This document shows, piece by piece, positions 26,690 through 35,290 of a DNA stretch of 64,000 nucleotides. Origin of the DNA: Haloplanus natans DSM 17983 (GTDB lineage: Archaea; Halobacteriota; Halobacteria; Halobacteriales; Haloferacaceae). The stretch is taken from positions 1,472,938 to 1,536,937 of the forward strand of contig NZ_KE386573.1 of NCBI RefSeq assembly GCF_000427685.1, written 5' to 3'. Both the position numbers and the translations under genes were made by a program. The first letter of the stretch is position 1; each line of letters begins with the position of its first letter. Under the pieces are notes generated by a model. It saw only the letters and a list, made by a program, of their open reading frames with translations, searched no databases and was not told the DNA's origin.

Positions 26690-27297
26690 ACGTCGGGCAG
26701 GTTCGCGGTCGGCTCGCCGTCCTCGTGGGTTTCGATAACGCCGTCGAACAGCTGTTTGAGGGTGTTCATCGTCTTGTCGTCGTGGGCGGAGGAGTCGATG
26801 GCGTAGAGACCGAGGCCGTCGACGCTCTGGACGCGGCCGGTGAACACGTGGAGGAATCGGAACACCGTCTGGAGGTCGGAGTACATCAGGAGCGTCGACA
26901 GCGAGTCGAGAAACACGCGGTTGCGCTCGATGGACTGGCGCTCGTAGAACTCCTCCAGAATCTCGGAGAACTTGATCCCGACGCCGGTCATGTCGACCGG
27001 CGAGGAGGTGTAGCGAACCCGGGCGTCGTCGTGGGTCTCGCTCATCCCCTGCTGTCGGGTGACGCAGTCGACGACGGCGACAGGCCGGTCGACGTAGTCG
27101 ACCCGACCGTCCAGCGCCTCGAACACCCGCTTGGCGCCGTCGGTGTTGCTGACGACGATGGCGCCTTCGCCGTTGCGGACGCCCGCGGCGAGCATGTCGA
27201 ACGCGAGCCGTTTCTTACCGGTGAGGGCGGGGCCGGAGAGCAGCAGGTTCGACCCCGGCTCGATCTCGACATCTAGCGGCGGACCAAGGTCATACAT
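26686..27297 (-). CDS. RecA/KaiC-like ATPase domain protein with altered P-loop
   Basis: A 203-residue protein with the core of the RecA/KaiC fold. The nucleotide loop reads SGPALTGKKRLAFDML rather than the canonical GxxGxGKT, followed by GEGAIVVSNTDGAKRVFEAL, and a Walker B-like strand NRVFLDSLSTLLMYSD. Haloarchaea have many such DUF7504-like proteins, usually paired with sensor kinases or regulators; here the large PAS kinase is divergently transcribed next door. The start at 27297 was chosen over one 18 codons upstream because MYDLGPPLDVEIEPGSNLLL is the family-like opening. Confidence 0.75.
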   Translation of the reverse strand: MYDLGPPLDVEIEPGSNLLLSGPALTGKKRLAFDMLAAGVRNGEGAIVVSNTDGAKRVFEALDGRVDYVDRPVAVVDCVTRQQGMSETHDDARVRYTSSPVDMTGVGIKFSEILEEFYERQSIERNRVFLDSLSTLLMYSDLQTVFRFLHVFTGRVQSVDGLGLYAIDSSAHDDKTMNTLKQLFDGVIETHEDGEPTANLPDV

Positions 27298-27540
27298 CAC
27301 CAACCCTCGCAGGGGCGAACTGACGGGAGACACTCTCCCTGCGAACGACACGACTCACCGGAGATCATGAGATAGTAGAATCATATGGTGAGCCGGTAAT
27401 ATTCTTTTTGATTGCGCAGAATCGAGGGATGACGCGCCGACATTCTGGACGCCACCGTTCGGCCTCCGGCGACACCGATCCGACCGACCCCGTCGGGACG
27501 CCACATTTACCATAGTCGGTCGCTTCGATGTGGATACCGA

Positions 27541-30500
27541 ATGACGTTCGCCGTAGCCGAGTCGGATATCGAGGTTCTCCTGGTCGAACCGACCGGGGAG
27601 GACACACTGGGACTCGGTGAGCAACTCGCCGAGGCCAACGAATCGCTGACGATCCACTCGGTGACGGATATCGGGCGGGCACGGGCGGTGTTGCGCGACA
27701 CCGTGGTCGACTGTGCCGTCTGTGTTCACGACCCACCCTCGATCGACGGACTGGCGGTGCTCTCGGCGATCCGCGAGCGAACTCCGGAACTGCCGGTCTT
27801 GCTGGCCGTCGACACCGAGTGCTCCGCTCGGAGCGTACTCGATACGGGCGCGACCGACGTGGTGTCGCTAATCGACGGCCGGATCGACCGGGACATCGTC
27901 ACGAACCGGATCGAAAACGCCGTCGCCGGGAGCCGCGACCGGGGCAAGTTCGAGCAGGTGTTCGAGCAGGCAACCGATGGGATCGCGATCCACGACCCCG
28001 GGACCGGGGCCGTCCTCGAGTCGAACGCCCGACTCGCCGAACTGCTCGGCTACGATCCCGACGACCCGGAGTCGGTCGGGATCGAGGAATTCGCGGCCGG
28101 CACGGAACCGTACACGGTGGCCGAAGCCCGCAATCGGATCCGGAACGCCGTGGCCGACGGGCCGGCGACCTTCGAGTGGCTGATGGACGACGGCGACGAG
28201 CCGACCTGGGTCGAGATCAGCCTCAAACCCGCGACGATTGTGGGTCGGGACTGTGTGCTCTCGTTCGTCCGGAACGTCGCGGACCGGAAAGAACAGGAAC
28301 GTCTCCTCCGGGACCGCCAGCGACAGTTCGAAGCCGTCTTCGACCACCCGGCGTCGTTCACGACCGTCCTCGACACCGCCGGCCGGGTCAGGCGGGTGAA
28401 TCGGCCGGCGCTCGACCTAATCGACGCGGTCGAGGGCGACATCGAGGGGCGCCCGTTTCCGGAGACTCCCTGGTGGGCCGGCGACACGGACGGCCGCCGG
28501 CGGATTCGGGAGGCGATCGACACCGCGGCGGCCGGCGAGTCGACACGACTCGAGATCGAGGTGTGCGGCGCGGCCCAAGAACACGTCGTCGACCTCTCCT
28601 TCCAGCCCGTCTCCGACGGCGACGACACCGCGGTCGACAGCATCATCGCCGTCGGCTACGACATCACGGAACGGAAGCGACGTGAACGGGCGTTGCGCGA
28701 GAGCCGCGAGGCGCTGGAACGGCTCCACCGGATCACCGCCGATCCGGACCGCTCCTTCGAGGACCAGATCGACGACCTGCTAGCCTTTGGCTGTTCGTAT
28801 CTCGGCACGAGCGGCGCCTTCCTCTCCCGGATCGACGAGGCGACGGATCACTTCGAGATCGTACGGAGCCACGGCAATCACCCGTCCGTCCAGCCCGGCG
28901 TCGAGACCGACCTCGGTTCGACGTACTGTCGACACACCATCGCCGCTGACGAGGACGACACGATGACGGTCGCCGACGCCGCCGAGGAGATGGCGGACGA
29001 TCCGGCCTACGACGCCCACGGTCTCGGCTGTTACGCCGGGGGCGAGGTCCACATCGACGGCGAACTGTACGGCACGCTCTGTTTCGTCGACCCCGACGCC
29101 CGCGAGGCGCCCTTCTCGACGACCGAGACGACGGTGATCAACGTGATCCGCCAGTGGTTGCAGTACGAACTCGAACGGGACGACTACCGGCGCGAGATCG
29201 AGGAGACCCGGGATCGACTCGAACGCATCCTCGAACGCGTCGACGACGGCTTCTTCGCCCTCGACGACGACTGGCGGATCACGTACGCCAACGAGGAGGG
29301 GGCGACGGTACTCCGCGGTGCGATGGGGGCGAACTACGACATCGAGAGCCTGCTCGGACGACGCCTCTGGGACGAGATTCCGGAAGCGGTCGATACGCCC
29401 TTCTATCGGCATTACACCGAGGCGATGGAGACACAGGAGCCGATCGCCTTCGAGGCCTTTTTCGAGCCGATGGGGCGGTGGTTCGACGTCAACACCTACC
29501 CGGACGAAGACGGCATCTCGGTCTACTTCAAGGATATCACCAACCGGAAGCAGCGCGAGCGCATCCTCGATGACCTGCTCGAGACGACCCAGGAGTTCGT
29601 CCAGTCACGGACGGAGCGCGAACTCGCCGACCTCGTCGTCGAGGCGACGGTCGACGTGCTTGGCTACGATTCGAATATCGTCCGCCTCCACGACGCCGAC
29701 GAGGGGACGCTTCCCCCGGCCGCCCTCTCCGATGCCGGCGCCGAACGACTCGCTACCCCGCCGATGTACGACGCCGACGAGGGGATCGCCGGTCAGGTGT
29801 TCCAGTCGGGCGAGTCGCTCCTCGTCGACGATCTGACGGCGGAGACCGAGGCGGACTACGGCCCCTTCCGGTCGGCCATCGTCCTCCCCTTGGGCGAACA
29901 CGGCACCCTCGGTATCGGCTCGCAGGAGCCGAACGACTTCGACCACGAGGACGTCGCACTCGCGGAACTCCTGGCGACGACGGCGCGTGTCGCCCTCGAC
30001 CGTATCGACCGCGAGACGACGCTTCGGCGGTTCCGGCGCGTCGTCGAACACGTCGAGGAGATGGTCCTCCTGCTCGATCCGGACGGCGAGTTCACCTTCG
30101 TCACGGAGCCGTTCGCCGACTTCCTCGGCTACGACCGGGACGAACTCGACGAACGAGCGTTCGAAACCGTCGTCTCGGCGCCGGAACGGGAGCGGTTCGC
30201 CGAGACGCTGGCGGCGCTCGACGACCGGTCCGGCGAACGAACCGTCACCTTCGAGACGACGCTCGTGACGGCGAGCAGCGACGACCGGCCGGTCGAACTC
30301 GCGCTCTCGACGTTTCCCGACGAGGTGGAGGAGTCGGGCATCGTCGGGACGGTCACCGACATCCACGAACTCACCGAGACCCGCGCCCAGCTCGAAGTCG
30401 AGCGCGACCGCTTCCGACATCTCTTCGAGAACCTGCCGGACCCGGTGGTCGAAGTCGAGATCCGGGACGGGGTGGCGGTGGTCCAGCACGTCAACCCGGC

Positions 30501-31422
30501 GTTCGCCGAGGTGTTCGGCTACGACCCCGACGCCATCCGAGGGCGCGCACTCGACGAGTTGATCGTCCCCGCCGAGGAGTCGGGGGCCGCGTCGCCCGTC
30601 GAGATCGGTGACGAGACGAGCGTGGAAGCCCAGCGCGAGACGCCCGACGGCCGCCGTGACTTCCTGATCCGCGGGATTCCGTACCACCGGGACGCCACCC
30701 AGTACGGATTCGGCATCTACACCGACATCACCGACCAGAAAGAGCGCGAGCGATATCTACAGGTTCTCAACCGAGTGTTGCGGCACAACCTCCGCAACGA
30801 CCTGAACGTCATCATGCTCTCGGCGGAGTGGCTGGTCGACCGTCTCGACGGTGAACTCGCCGCCCAGGCGCGAACCCTCCGCGACAACGCGAACGAACTC
30901 GCCGGGTTGAGCGAGAAGGCAAAGGAGATAGAGCGGATGATCGGCCGGCGGGGCGAGGCGACCAGCCCCGTCGACGTGGTGCCAGTCCTGCACCGGCTCA
31001 CCGAGAGGTATCGCGAGCGCTACCCCGAAATCGACCTGTCGCTCGACCTGCCGGACTCGCTCCGGGTGCACGCCGACGACGACATCACCAGGGTGTTCGA
31101 GGAACTCGTCGAGAACGCTGTCGTCCACAACGACGGGCCGTCGCCGACCATCCACATCGATGCGTCGACGAACGACGACTGGGTCACCGTCCGCCTCCAC
31201 GACGACGCCAGCGGCATCCCGGACGACGAGTGGCGGGTCGTCACGGGCGAACGGGAGATCACACAGCTCACCCACAGCAGTGGGCTCGGCCTGTGGCTCG
31301 TCCGGTGGGTGATCGACTCCTACGGCGGGGAGGTGCGGCGCCGAGGGACGGACGACGGGACGACGATCGAACTCCGCCTCAGATCGGCGGCACCCGAACG
31401 GCTGCCCCTCGACGGCGCGTGA
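27541..31422 (+). CDS. Large multi-PAS/GAF sensor histidine kinase
   Basis: A 1293-residue soluble kinase. Order: receiver-like domain (about 15-125), PAS (about 135-250), PAS (about 255-380), GAF (about 395-545), PAS (about 555-670), GAF (about 680-820), PAS (about 825-945), PAS (about 950-1070), HisKA with NRVLRHNLRNDLNVIML (His 1082) and HATPase with EELVENAVVHND, DASGIPDDEW and SGLGLWLVRWVIDSYGG. Core kinase motifs look intact. In the receiver the phospho-acceptor position reads CVHDPPSIDG, apparently without the acidic residue. No membrane helix, so the signal is cytoplasmic (redox, light or ligand through PAS/GAF). A TTTACCATAG box precedes the ATG. Confidence 0.92.
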   Translation: MTFAVAESDIEVLLVEPTGEDTLGLGEQLAEANESLTIHSVTDIGRARAVLRDTVVDCAVCVHDPPSIDGLAVLSAIRERTPELPVLLAVDTECSARSVLDTGATDVVSLIDGRIDRDIVTNRIENAVAGSRDRGKFEQVFEQATDGIAIHDPGTGAVLESNARLAELLGYDPDDPESVGIEEFAAGTEPYTVAEARNRIRNAVADGPATFEWLMDDGDEPTWVEISLKPATIVGRDCVLSFVRNVADRKEQERLLRDRQRQFEAVFDHPASFTTVLDTAGRVRRVNRPALDLIDAVEGDIEGRPFPETPWWAGDTDGRRRIREAIDTAAAGESTRLEIEVCGAAQEHVVDLSFQPVSDGDDTAVDSIIAVGYDITERKRRERALRESREALERLHRITADPDRSFEDQIDDLLAFGCSYLGTSGAFLSRIDEATDHFEIVRSHGNHPSVQPGVETDLGSTYCRHTIAADEDDTMTVADAAEEMADDPAYDAHGLGCYAGGEVHIDGELYGTLCFVDPDAREAPFSTTETTVINVIRQWLQYELERDDYRREIEETRDRLERILERVDDGFFALDDDWRITYANEEGATVLRGAMGANYDIESLLGRRLWDEIPEAVDTPFYRHYTEAMETQEPIAFEAFFEPMGRWFDVNTYPDEDGISVYFKDITNRKQRERILDDLLETTQEFVQSRTERELADLVVEATVDVLGYDSNIVRLHDADEGTLPPAALSDAGAERLATPPMYDADEGIAGQVFQSGESLLVDDLTAETEADYGPFRSAIVLPLGEHGTLGIGSQEPNDFDHEDVALAELLATTARVALDRIDRETTLRRFRRVVEHVEEMVLLLDPDGEFTFVTEPFADFLGYDRDELDERAFETVVSAPERERFAETLAALDDRSGERTVTFETTLVTASSDDRPVELALSTFPDEVEESGIVGTVTDIHELTETRAQLEVERDRFRHLFENLPDPVVEVEIRDGVAVVQHVNPAFAEVFGYDPDAIRGRALDELIVPAEESGAASPVEIGDETSVEAQRETPDGRRDFLIRGIPYHRDATQYGFGIYTDITDQKERERYLQVLNRVLRHNLRNDLNVIMLSAEWLVDRLDGELAAQARTLRDNANELAGLSEKAKEIERMIGRRGEATSPVDVVPVLHRLTERYRERYPEIDLSLDLPDSLRVHADDDITRVFEELVENAVVHNDGPSPTIHIDASTNDDWVTVRLHDDASGIPDDEWRVVTGEREITQLTHSSGLGLWLVRWVIDSYGGEVRRRGTDDGTTIELRLRSAAPERLPLDGA

Positions 31423-31500
31423 GCGGGGGGTGCGCCCGGGCGCGACCGGCGCATCCAGCCCGAGGTTTTAACGGGTCTCGGTCGCTCGTTCGGATCGCGT

Positions 31501-31788
31501 ATGGACGACTACCTCATCCTCCGCGAACTGCCCGAACCGATCAGCCGTGACGACCTCCACGACGCCGCCGAGAAGTCGGGCGAGACGCTCGACGAACTCC
31601 GTGACGAAGGCGTCGACATCCGCTGGGTCGACTCCGAGGTGCTGACCAACGACGACGGCGACGTGACCGGGACGTTCTGTCACTATCAGGCCGAGAGCGA
31701 AGACGCAGTGCGCGAACACGCCGACCGCGCGGGCCTGCCGGCGACGCGAATCGATCAGCAGGGCGAACCCCTCGCCGGTGAGGACTGA
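31501..31788 (+). CDS. DUF4242-like small protein
   Basis: A 95-residue protein with LILRELPEPISRDDLHDAAE, DIRWVDSEVLTNDDGDVTGTFCHYQAESEDAVREHADRAG, the ferredoxin-like fold pattern of DUF4242 proteins; some relatives bind nickel through His residues. A TATA-like GGTTTTAACG lies about 35 nt before the ATG. The TGA begins a repeat-like motif TGATACGGATTAT. Function unknown. Confidence 0.75.
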   Translation: MDDYLILRELPEPISRDDLHDAAEKSGETLDELRDEGVDIRWVDSEVLTNDDGDVTGTFCHYQAESEDAVREHADRAGLPATRIDQQGEPLAGED

Positions 31789-31832
31789 TACGGATTATCG
31801 TCACTGTTCATCGGTTCGGTTTCGCCCGAATC
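31786..31832. repeat. Degenerate half of the palindromic repeat (copy E)
   Basis: TGATACGGATTATCGTCACTG begins on the stop codon of the DUF4242-like gene and follows the left arm and CTGT spacer of copies A and B. A short hairpin TTCGG...CCGAA (within 31813-31830) replaces the long inner stem, and no right outer arm is present. It shares TGATACGGATTAT with the copy at 48554. Confidence 0.5.
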
Positions 31833-31889
31833 GGAGACAACGGCCAGTCGAGGATCGCTGGACCTCCGCTGGCTACGACACTCCCTATG

Positions 31890-31971
31890 ATAGTGTTTAT
31901 TGTAAATCATTACCGGTGGATCGCCAAGACGGTCCGGCGACCAACCGGTACCCAGTTACGATAAACGCTAT
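31890..31971. repeat. 82-bp palindromic repeat, copy C
   Basis: Left arm ATAGTGTTTATTGTAA (31890-31905) identical to A and B; right arm TTACGATAAACGCTAT (31956-31971) differs only by changes that give G-T pairs in the stem. Inner stem pairs at 13 of 16 positions, loop AAGACGGTCC. It lies between the DUF4242-like gene and lysW; together with copy E it fills most of a 320-nt gap. Confidence 0.9.
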
Positions 31972-32110
31972 GAGCGTGGCTCCGTGTGCCGGCGGTCGCC
32001 ACCCGCATCGTCGGTACTGACCGACAGCGGCCCCTACGAGGGCGCAACGATCCGCCTTCGGCGCCGAAAGGCATCCTTCAAGTCCCCCCACAACAAAACT
32101 GTGGCCGACT

Positions 32111-32275
32111 ATGCCCGAGTGCGTCGAATGTGGGGCCGAGGTAACCCTACACGAGGATCTGGAAGTTGGAGAGATCGTCGACTGTGGAACCTGCGGTGCC
32201 GAACTCGAAGTGATCAGTGTCGATCCGGTGGAACTGGACGCCGCCCCCGAACTCGAAGAGGACTGGGGCGAGTAA
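32111..32275 (+). CDS. lysW: LysW-type amino-group carrier protein
   Basis: A 54-residue protein: MPECVECGAEVTLHEDLEVG, DCGTCGAELEVISVDPVE, ending APELEEDWGE. Two CxxC pairs form the zinc site and the C-terminal EDWGE is the hallmark of LysW, whose terminal Glu is joined to glutamate or 2-aminoadipate by ArgX/LysX during arginine or lysine synthesis. Family length is matched exactly. None of the partner genes (argX/lysX, argB/lysZ, argC/lysY, argD/lysJ, argE/lysK) is nearby, which is unusual. It could be a second copy or the only copy moved away. Start codon is the only one that gives the conserved N-terminus. Confidence 0.9.
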   Translation: MPECVECGAEVTLHEDLEVGEIVDCGTCGAELEVISVDPVELDAAPELEEDWGE

Positions 32276-32596
32276 CGACCCCACTCGTTCTATCGCCTGT
32301 ACCCCGTCAGCGCCGCCGCTCGGTCGACGACGTATCGAACTCGTTACAGGTGTGCCTCCGAGAACACGTCGTCGATAAAAGACCTGCCGCAGGCGTTCGG
32401 GGACCGAAAGTACCCCTACCAACTGCCCCCGAATCCCTGCGTCTCGTTACGAAACCCGGTCTGTAATAATATATATCTTGTGTCAGACGCAAGTCGGACG
32501 TGCCGGTTCGACCGGGTGAACGGCTCACACACGGTCGAACTGGGGCTGTCGGAATCGGAGTAAAGAGTTTTGCCGGGGTCGCCCGTACGCCGCGAC
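32276..32596. other. Intergenic region with two promoter-like boxes
   Basis: About 320 nt between lysW and ferredoxin. TAAAGAGTTTTGCC (32561-32574) is 25-35 nt before the ferredoxin ATG and is its likely promoter. A much stronger A/T box TAATAATATATATC (32464-32477) lies 120 nt upstream with no ORF after it, so it could start a small RNA or a long leader. No convincing coding frame was found. Confidence 0.45.
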
Positions 32597-32920
32597 ATGA
32601 CCGACTACACCGTCGAGTTCGTGGGCACCGGCGAGACGATTCAGGTGCCCGAGACACGAACGATTCTGTCGGCGTGTCTCGACGCCGGCATCGCCCAAGA
32701 GTACTCCTGTCGCGTCGGGATGTGTCTCGCGTGCTCGGCCGAGATTATCGAGGGCGAGGTGACTCAGCCGGCCGCACGGGCGCTGACCGAGGACGAGGCC
32801 GCGTCGTACGCCCTGACCTGCATGGCCCGCCCGCAGAGCGACCTCAAACTCCACCGCGGCAAGTATCCGCCGAGCATCGAGGACGCGAAGGCGGCGGCCA
32901 CCGCCGCGGACGACGATTGA
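32597..32920 (+). CDS. fdx: [2Fe-2S] ferredoxin, plant type
   Basis: A 107-residue electron carrier with the CxxxxCxxC...C cluster pattern: SCRVGMCLACSAEIIEGEV and, later, LTCMARPQSDL. DYTVEFVGTGETIQVPE and ILSACLDAGI form the beta-grasp start. It lacks the N-terminal acidic insertion of the main halobacterial ferredoxin, so it is a smaller, specialised type. Its TGA overlaps the ATG of the ferritin-like gene, suggesting the two proteins work together in electron transfer. Confidence 0.92.
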   Translation: MTDYTVEFVGTGETIQVPETRTILSACLDAGIAQEYSCRVGMCLACSAEIIEGEVTQPAARALTEDEAASYALTCMARPQSDLKLHRGKYPPSIEDAKAAATAADDD

Positions 32921-33528
32921 TGGACGCCGACGGTCTCCGGGCGGCGGTCGAAGCCGAACACGCCGACGCGCTCTCCCTGCTCGGCTCGCCGGAGCTACTG
33001 GTGGCGCTCTCCGGCGACGACGACCCCGATCCGGCTGCGCTGTTGGGCGCCGCCGCCGACAGCGAGTACGCCGCCCGGGAGACGTTTCGCGAGTGGGCGG
33101 CCGATGCGGCCGACCCCGACCTCCACGAGACGTTCGCCGCGGTGGCCGACCAGGAGGCGGACCACCTCCGGCGGGTTCGTGCCGCGATGGACGACCCCAG
33201 CGATGGGGGCGCCGAACGCGCCGGCCCGATGCACGCCTACCTCCGGGGTCGCGAGGAACCGATCCAGCAAGTCGCCGCCGGGATGGTCGGCCGGACGCTG
33301 GTAAGCCTGCGCACCCACGAACGCCTGCTCGAGTTCTTCGCGGCCGACCCCGATCGCGCCGCGCTCTTTCGTGACCTGCGCGACGAGACGGCGGCCTGTC
33401 TCGACGACGGCCTCGCGACTCTCGACGCCCGGGCCGAGGGCGACGACTGGGCGGCGGCCGAGGCCGTCGCCGGCTACACCGTCCGTCTCGCGGCCGACGA
33501 CCTTCGGGACGCCCTGCGGGACCGATAG
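32920..33528 (+). CDS. Ferritin-like/rubrerythrin-type protein
   Basis: A 202-residue, wholly helical, acidic protein. Helices with EAEHADALSLLGS, AAADSEYAARETFREWA, AVADQEADHLRRVRAAM and TLVSLRTHERLLEFF resemble the four-helix bundle of ferritin-like proteins; ExxH-like pairs occur in EAEH and DQEADH. It has no C-terminal rubredoxin domain. Direct overlap with a ferredoxin gene supports a diiron or oxidative-stress role, but the full diiron ligand set is not clear by eye. Confidence 0.7.
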   Translation: MDADGLRAAVEAEHADALSLLGSPELLVALSGDDDPDPAALLGAAADSEYAARETFREWAADAADPDLHETFAAVADQEADHLRRVRAAMDDPSDGGAERAGPMHAYLRGREEPIQQVAAGMVGRTLVSLRTHERLLEFFAADPDRAALFRDLRDETAACLDDGLATLDARAEGDDWAAAEAVAGYTVRLAADDLRDALRDR

Positions 33529-33621
33529 ACCGTCTGGCACTGCGTCAGAACCCGTTCGGCGCTGTGTGCACGCCGCGCATTGCCGTGGTACCTTTTTTGA
33601 TGTCGCACCCCTGTTCGTGGT

Positions 33622-34722
33622 ATGAAGTCACGACACACACGGCGTGGGATGCTGGCGCTCGGCGTGGGTGTCACCGGCGCGCTGGCGGGCTGTCTCGGCG
33701 GCCTGGGTCCGGGATCTACGTCACCCTCCCCGACGCCGTCCCGGAGTGCCGACGCCCGGGTGGCGCCCCCGGCCGCCGACCGCGCCCCGGTCGTCCCACA
33801 CGACGCGGGCCGCCTCCGCGAGGCGACGGTTTCGGGTGGGGTGCCCAAGGACGGCATCCCAGCCGTCGACGACCCAACCGTCGTCGACGCCGACGCCGCG
33901 ACCTTCCTGCGCGACGACGACCTGGTGTTCGGCGTCGTCGCCGGCGGGACGGTCCGGGCCTACCCACGGAAGATCCTCGTCCACCACGAAATCGTCAACG
34001 ACCGCCTTGACGGGACGCCGGTGAGTGTTACCTACTGCCCGCTCACCGGCACGATCCTGGGATTCGAGCGCGGGGAGACCACCTTCGGCGTCTCCGGGAA
34101 TCTCGTCAACAGCAACCTCATCATGTACGACCGCGCGACCGACAGCCGGTGGCCACAGGTGCTCGCGACGGCTATCGACGGCTCACTCGCCGGGCAGGCG
34201 CTCCGGGAGTTCGACCTCGTCTGGACCTCCTGGGGTCGGTGGCGACGCCGCCATCCCGACACCGAAGTGCTCTCCGAGGAGACCGGCTACGTCCGTAACT
34301 ACGGCGTCGATCCGTACGGCTCCTACGCCCCGAAGCGCGGCTACTACGCCCGCCAGGCCACCATGTTCGACCCGCTCGTGACCGACGACCGCCTCGAGCC
34401 AAAGACCGTCGTCCTCGGCGTCCGTACCGGGACGGGCGCGACGGCGGTCCAGATGGCGTGGCTCGCGAGGGAGGGCGTCGTCGACACCGCCGTCGGCGAC
34501 GACCGCTTCGTCTTCGTCCACGACCCGGCGCTCGATTCCGGCTACGCCTACCGCGCCCCGGCCGGAGCGACCGCCGAGGCGACGGGTGACGGCGCCCTCG
34601 TCGTCGACGGCGAGCGCTACGCCCCCGGTTCCCTCCCGTTCGACCGCGCCCACGGCGTCGAGGCGATGTGGTTCGCGTGGGCGGGCTTTTACCCCAACAC
34701 CGAGCTCCATGCCTATCCCTGA
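33622..34722 (+). CDS. DUF3179-domain lipoprotein
   Basis: A 366-residue exported protein. Twin-Arg-like start RHTRRGMLALGVGVTGALAG followed by the lipobox LAGC (Cys 24) predicts a Tat lipoprotein. A Thr/Ser/Pro linker follows, then the DUF3179 domain with PRKILVHHEIVND, VTYCPLTGTILGFER, FGVSGNLVNSNLIMYDR and FVHDPA. The conserved HHE...TYCPLTGT residues could form a metal or thiol site. TATA-like CTTTTTTGATG lies about 30 nt upstream. Its end overlaps the next gene by 14 nt. Confidence 0.85.
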   Translation: MKSRHTRRGMLALGVGVTGALAGCLGGLGPGSTSPSPTPSRSADARVAPPAADRAPVVPHDAGRLREATVSGGVPKDGIPAVDDPTVVDADAATFLRDDDLVFGVVAGGTVRAYPRKILVHHEIVNDRLDGTPVSVTYCPLTGTILGFERGETTFGVSGNLVNSNLIMYDRATDSRWPQVLATAIDGSLAGQALREFDLVWTSWGRWRRRHPDTEVLSEETGYVRNYGVDPYGSYAPKRGYYARQATMFDPLVTDDRLEPKTVVLGVRTGTGATAVQMAWLAREGVVDTAVGDDRFVFVHDPALDSGYAYRAPAGATAEATGDGALVVDGERYAPGSLPFDRAHGVEAMWFAWAGFYPNTELHAYP

Positions 34723-35290
34723 TCGTCGCCGTCGGACGGTCCGGACGGTGACCGCCGCCCTCCGGCGCCGCGACGGGCGGGCGGCGTTTCTGGTCGGTGT
34801 CGCCGGCTACCTCCCGCTCTATCTCGCCGCTATCGGCCACCTCGCGCTCGGCGGCCGGGGGTGGGCCGTGCGCGTCGTCGACGACCCGTTCACCCGGGCG
34901 CTCCGCCGCACGCGGCCGTTCTCGTTCGAACCCGTCGCCCGGGTCGTCGCCGAGCCGATCAGCCTCCTCGTCTCGCCGCTGGACGTGACCGTGGCGTTCG
35001 TCCTCGCCGTACTGGTGGGGGCAAACCTCGCCGTCGCCGTGGTGGTGTGGCGGTCGCCGGCGACCTGTGGCGTCGGGGAGTCCGCCGGCCTGCTAGCGGG
35101 CGTTCCCGCGCTCCTCACGGGCGCGGCCTGCTGTGGGTCGGCGGCGCTGTTTGCCGTCGGCGTGAGCGCGAGCGGGGCGCTCCTGACCGTCGTCGGGTAC
35201 GCGACGCCGGCGACGGCGCTGTTGCTCGGTGGCAGCCTGGTTCTCGCCGCCCGGTCGCTCGACGCGAACGCGGTCAGGAGCGGCGGCTGA
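34709..35290 (+). CDS. Multi-pass membrane protein next to DUF3179 gene
   Basis: A 193-residue protein with about five hydrophobic segments and a Arg-rich start (MPIPDRRRRTVRTV). TGAACCGSAALFAVGVSASG includes a Cys pair at the end of a helix, a possible metal or redox site. The start inside the previous gene implies translational coupling. The pairing with a DUF3179 protein recurs in haloarchaea, so a joint envelope function is likely but unknown. Confidence 0.7.
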   Translation: MPIPDRRRRTVRTVTAALRRRDGRAAFLVGVAGYLPLYLAAIGHLALGGRGWAVRVVDDPFTRALRRTRPFSFEPVARVVAEPISLLVSPLDVTVAFVLAVLVGANLAVAVVVWRSPATCGVGESAGLLAGVPALLTGAACCGSAALFAVGVSASGALLTVVGYATPATALLLGGSLVLAARSLDANAVRSGG

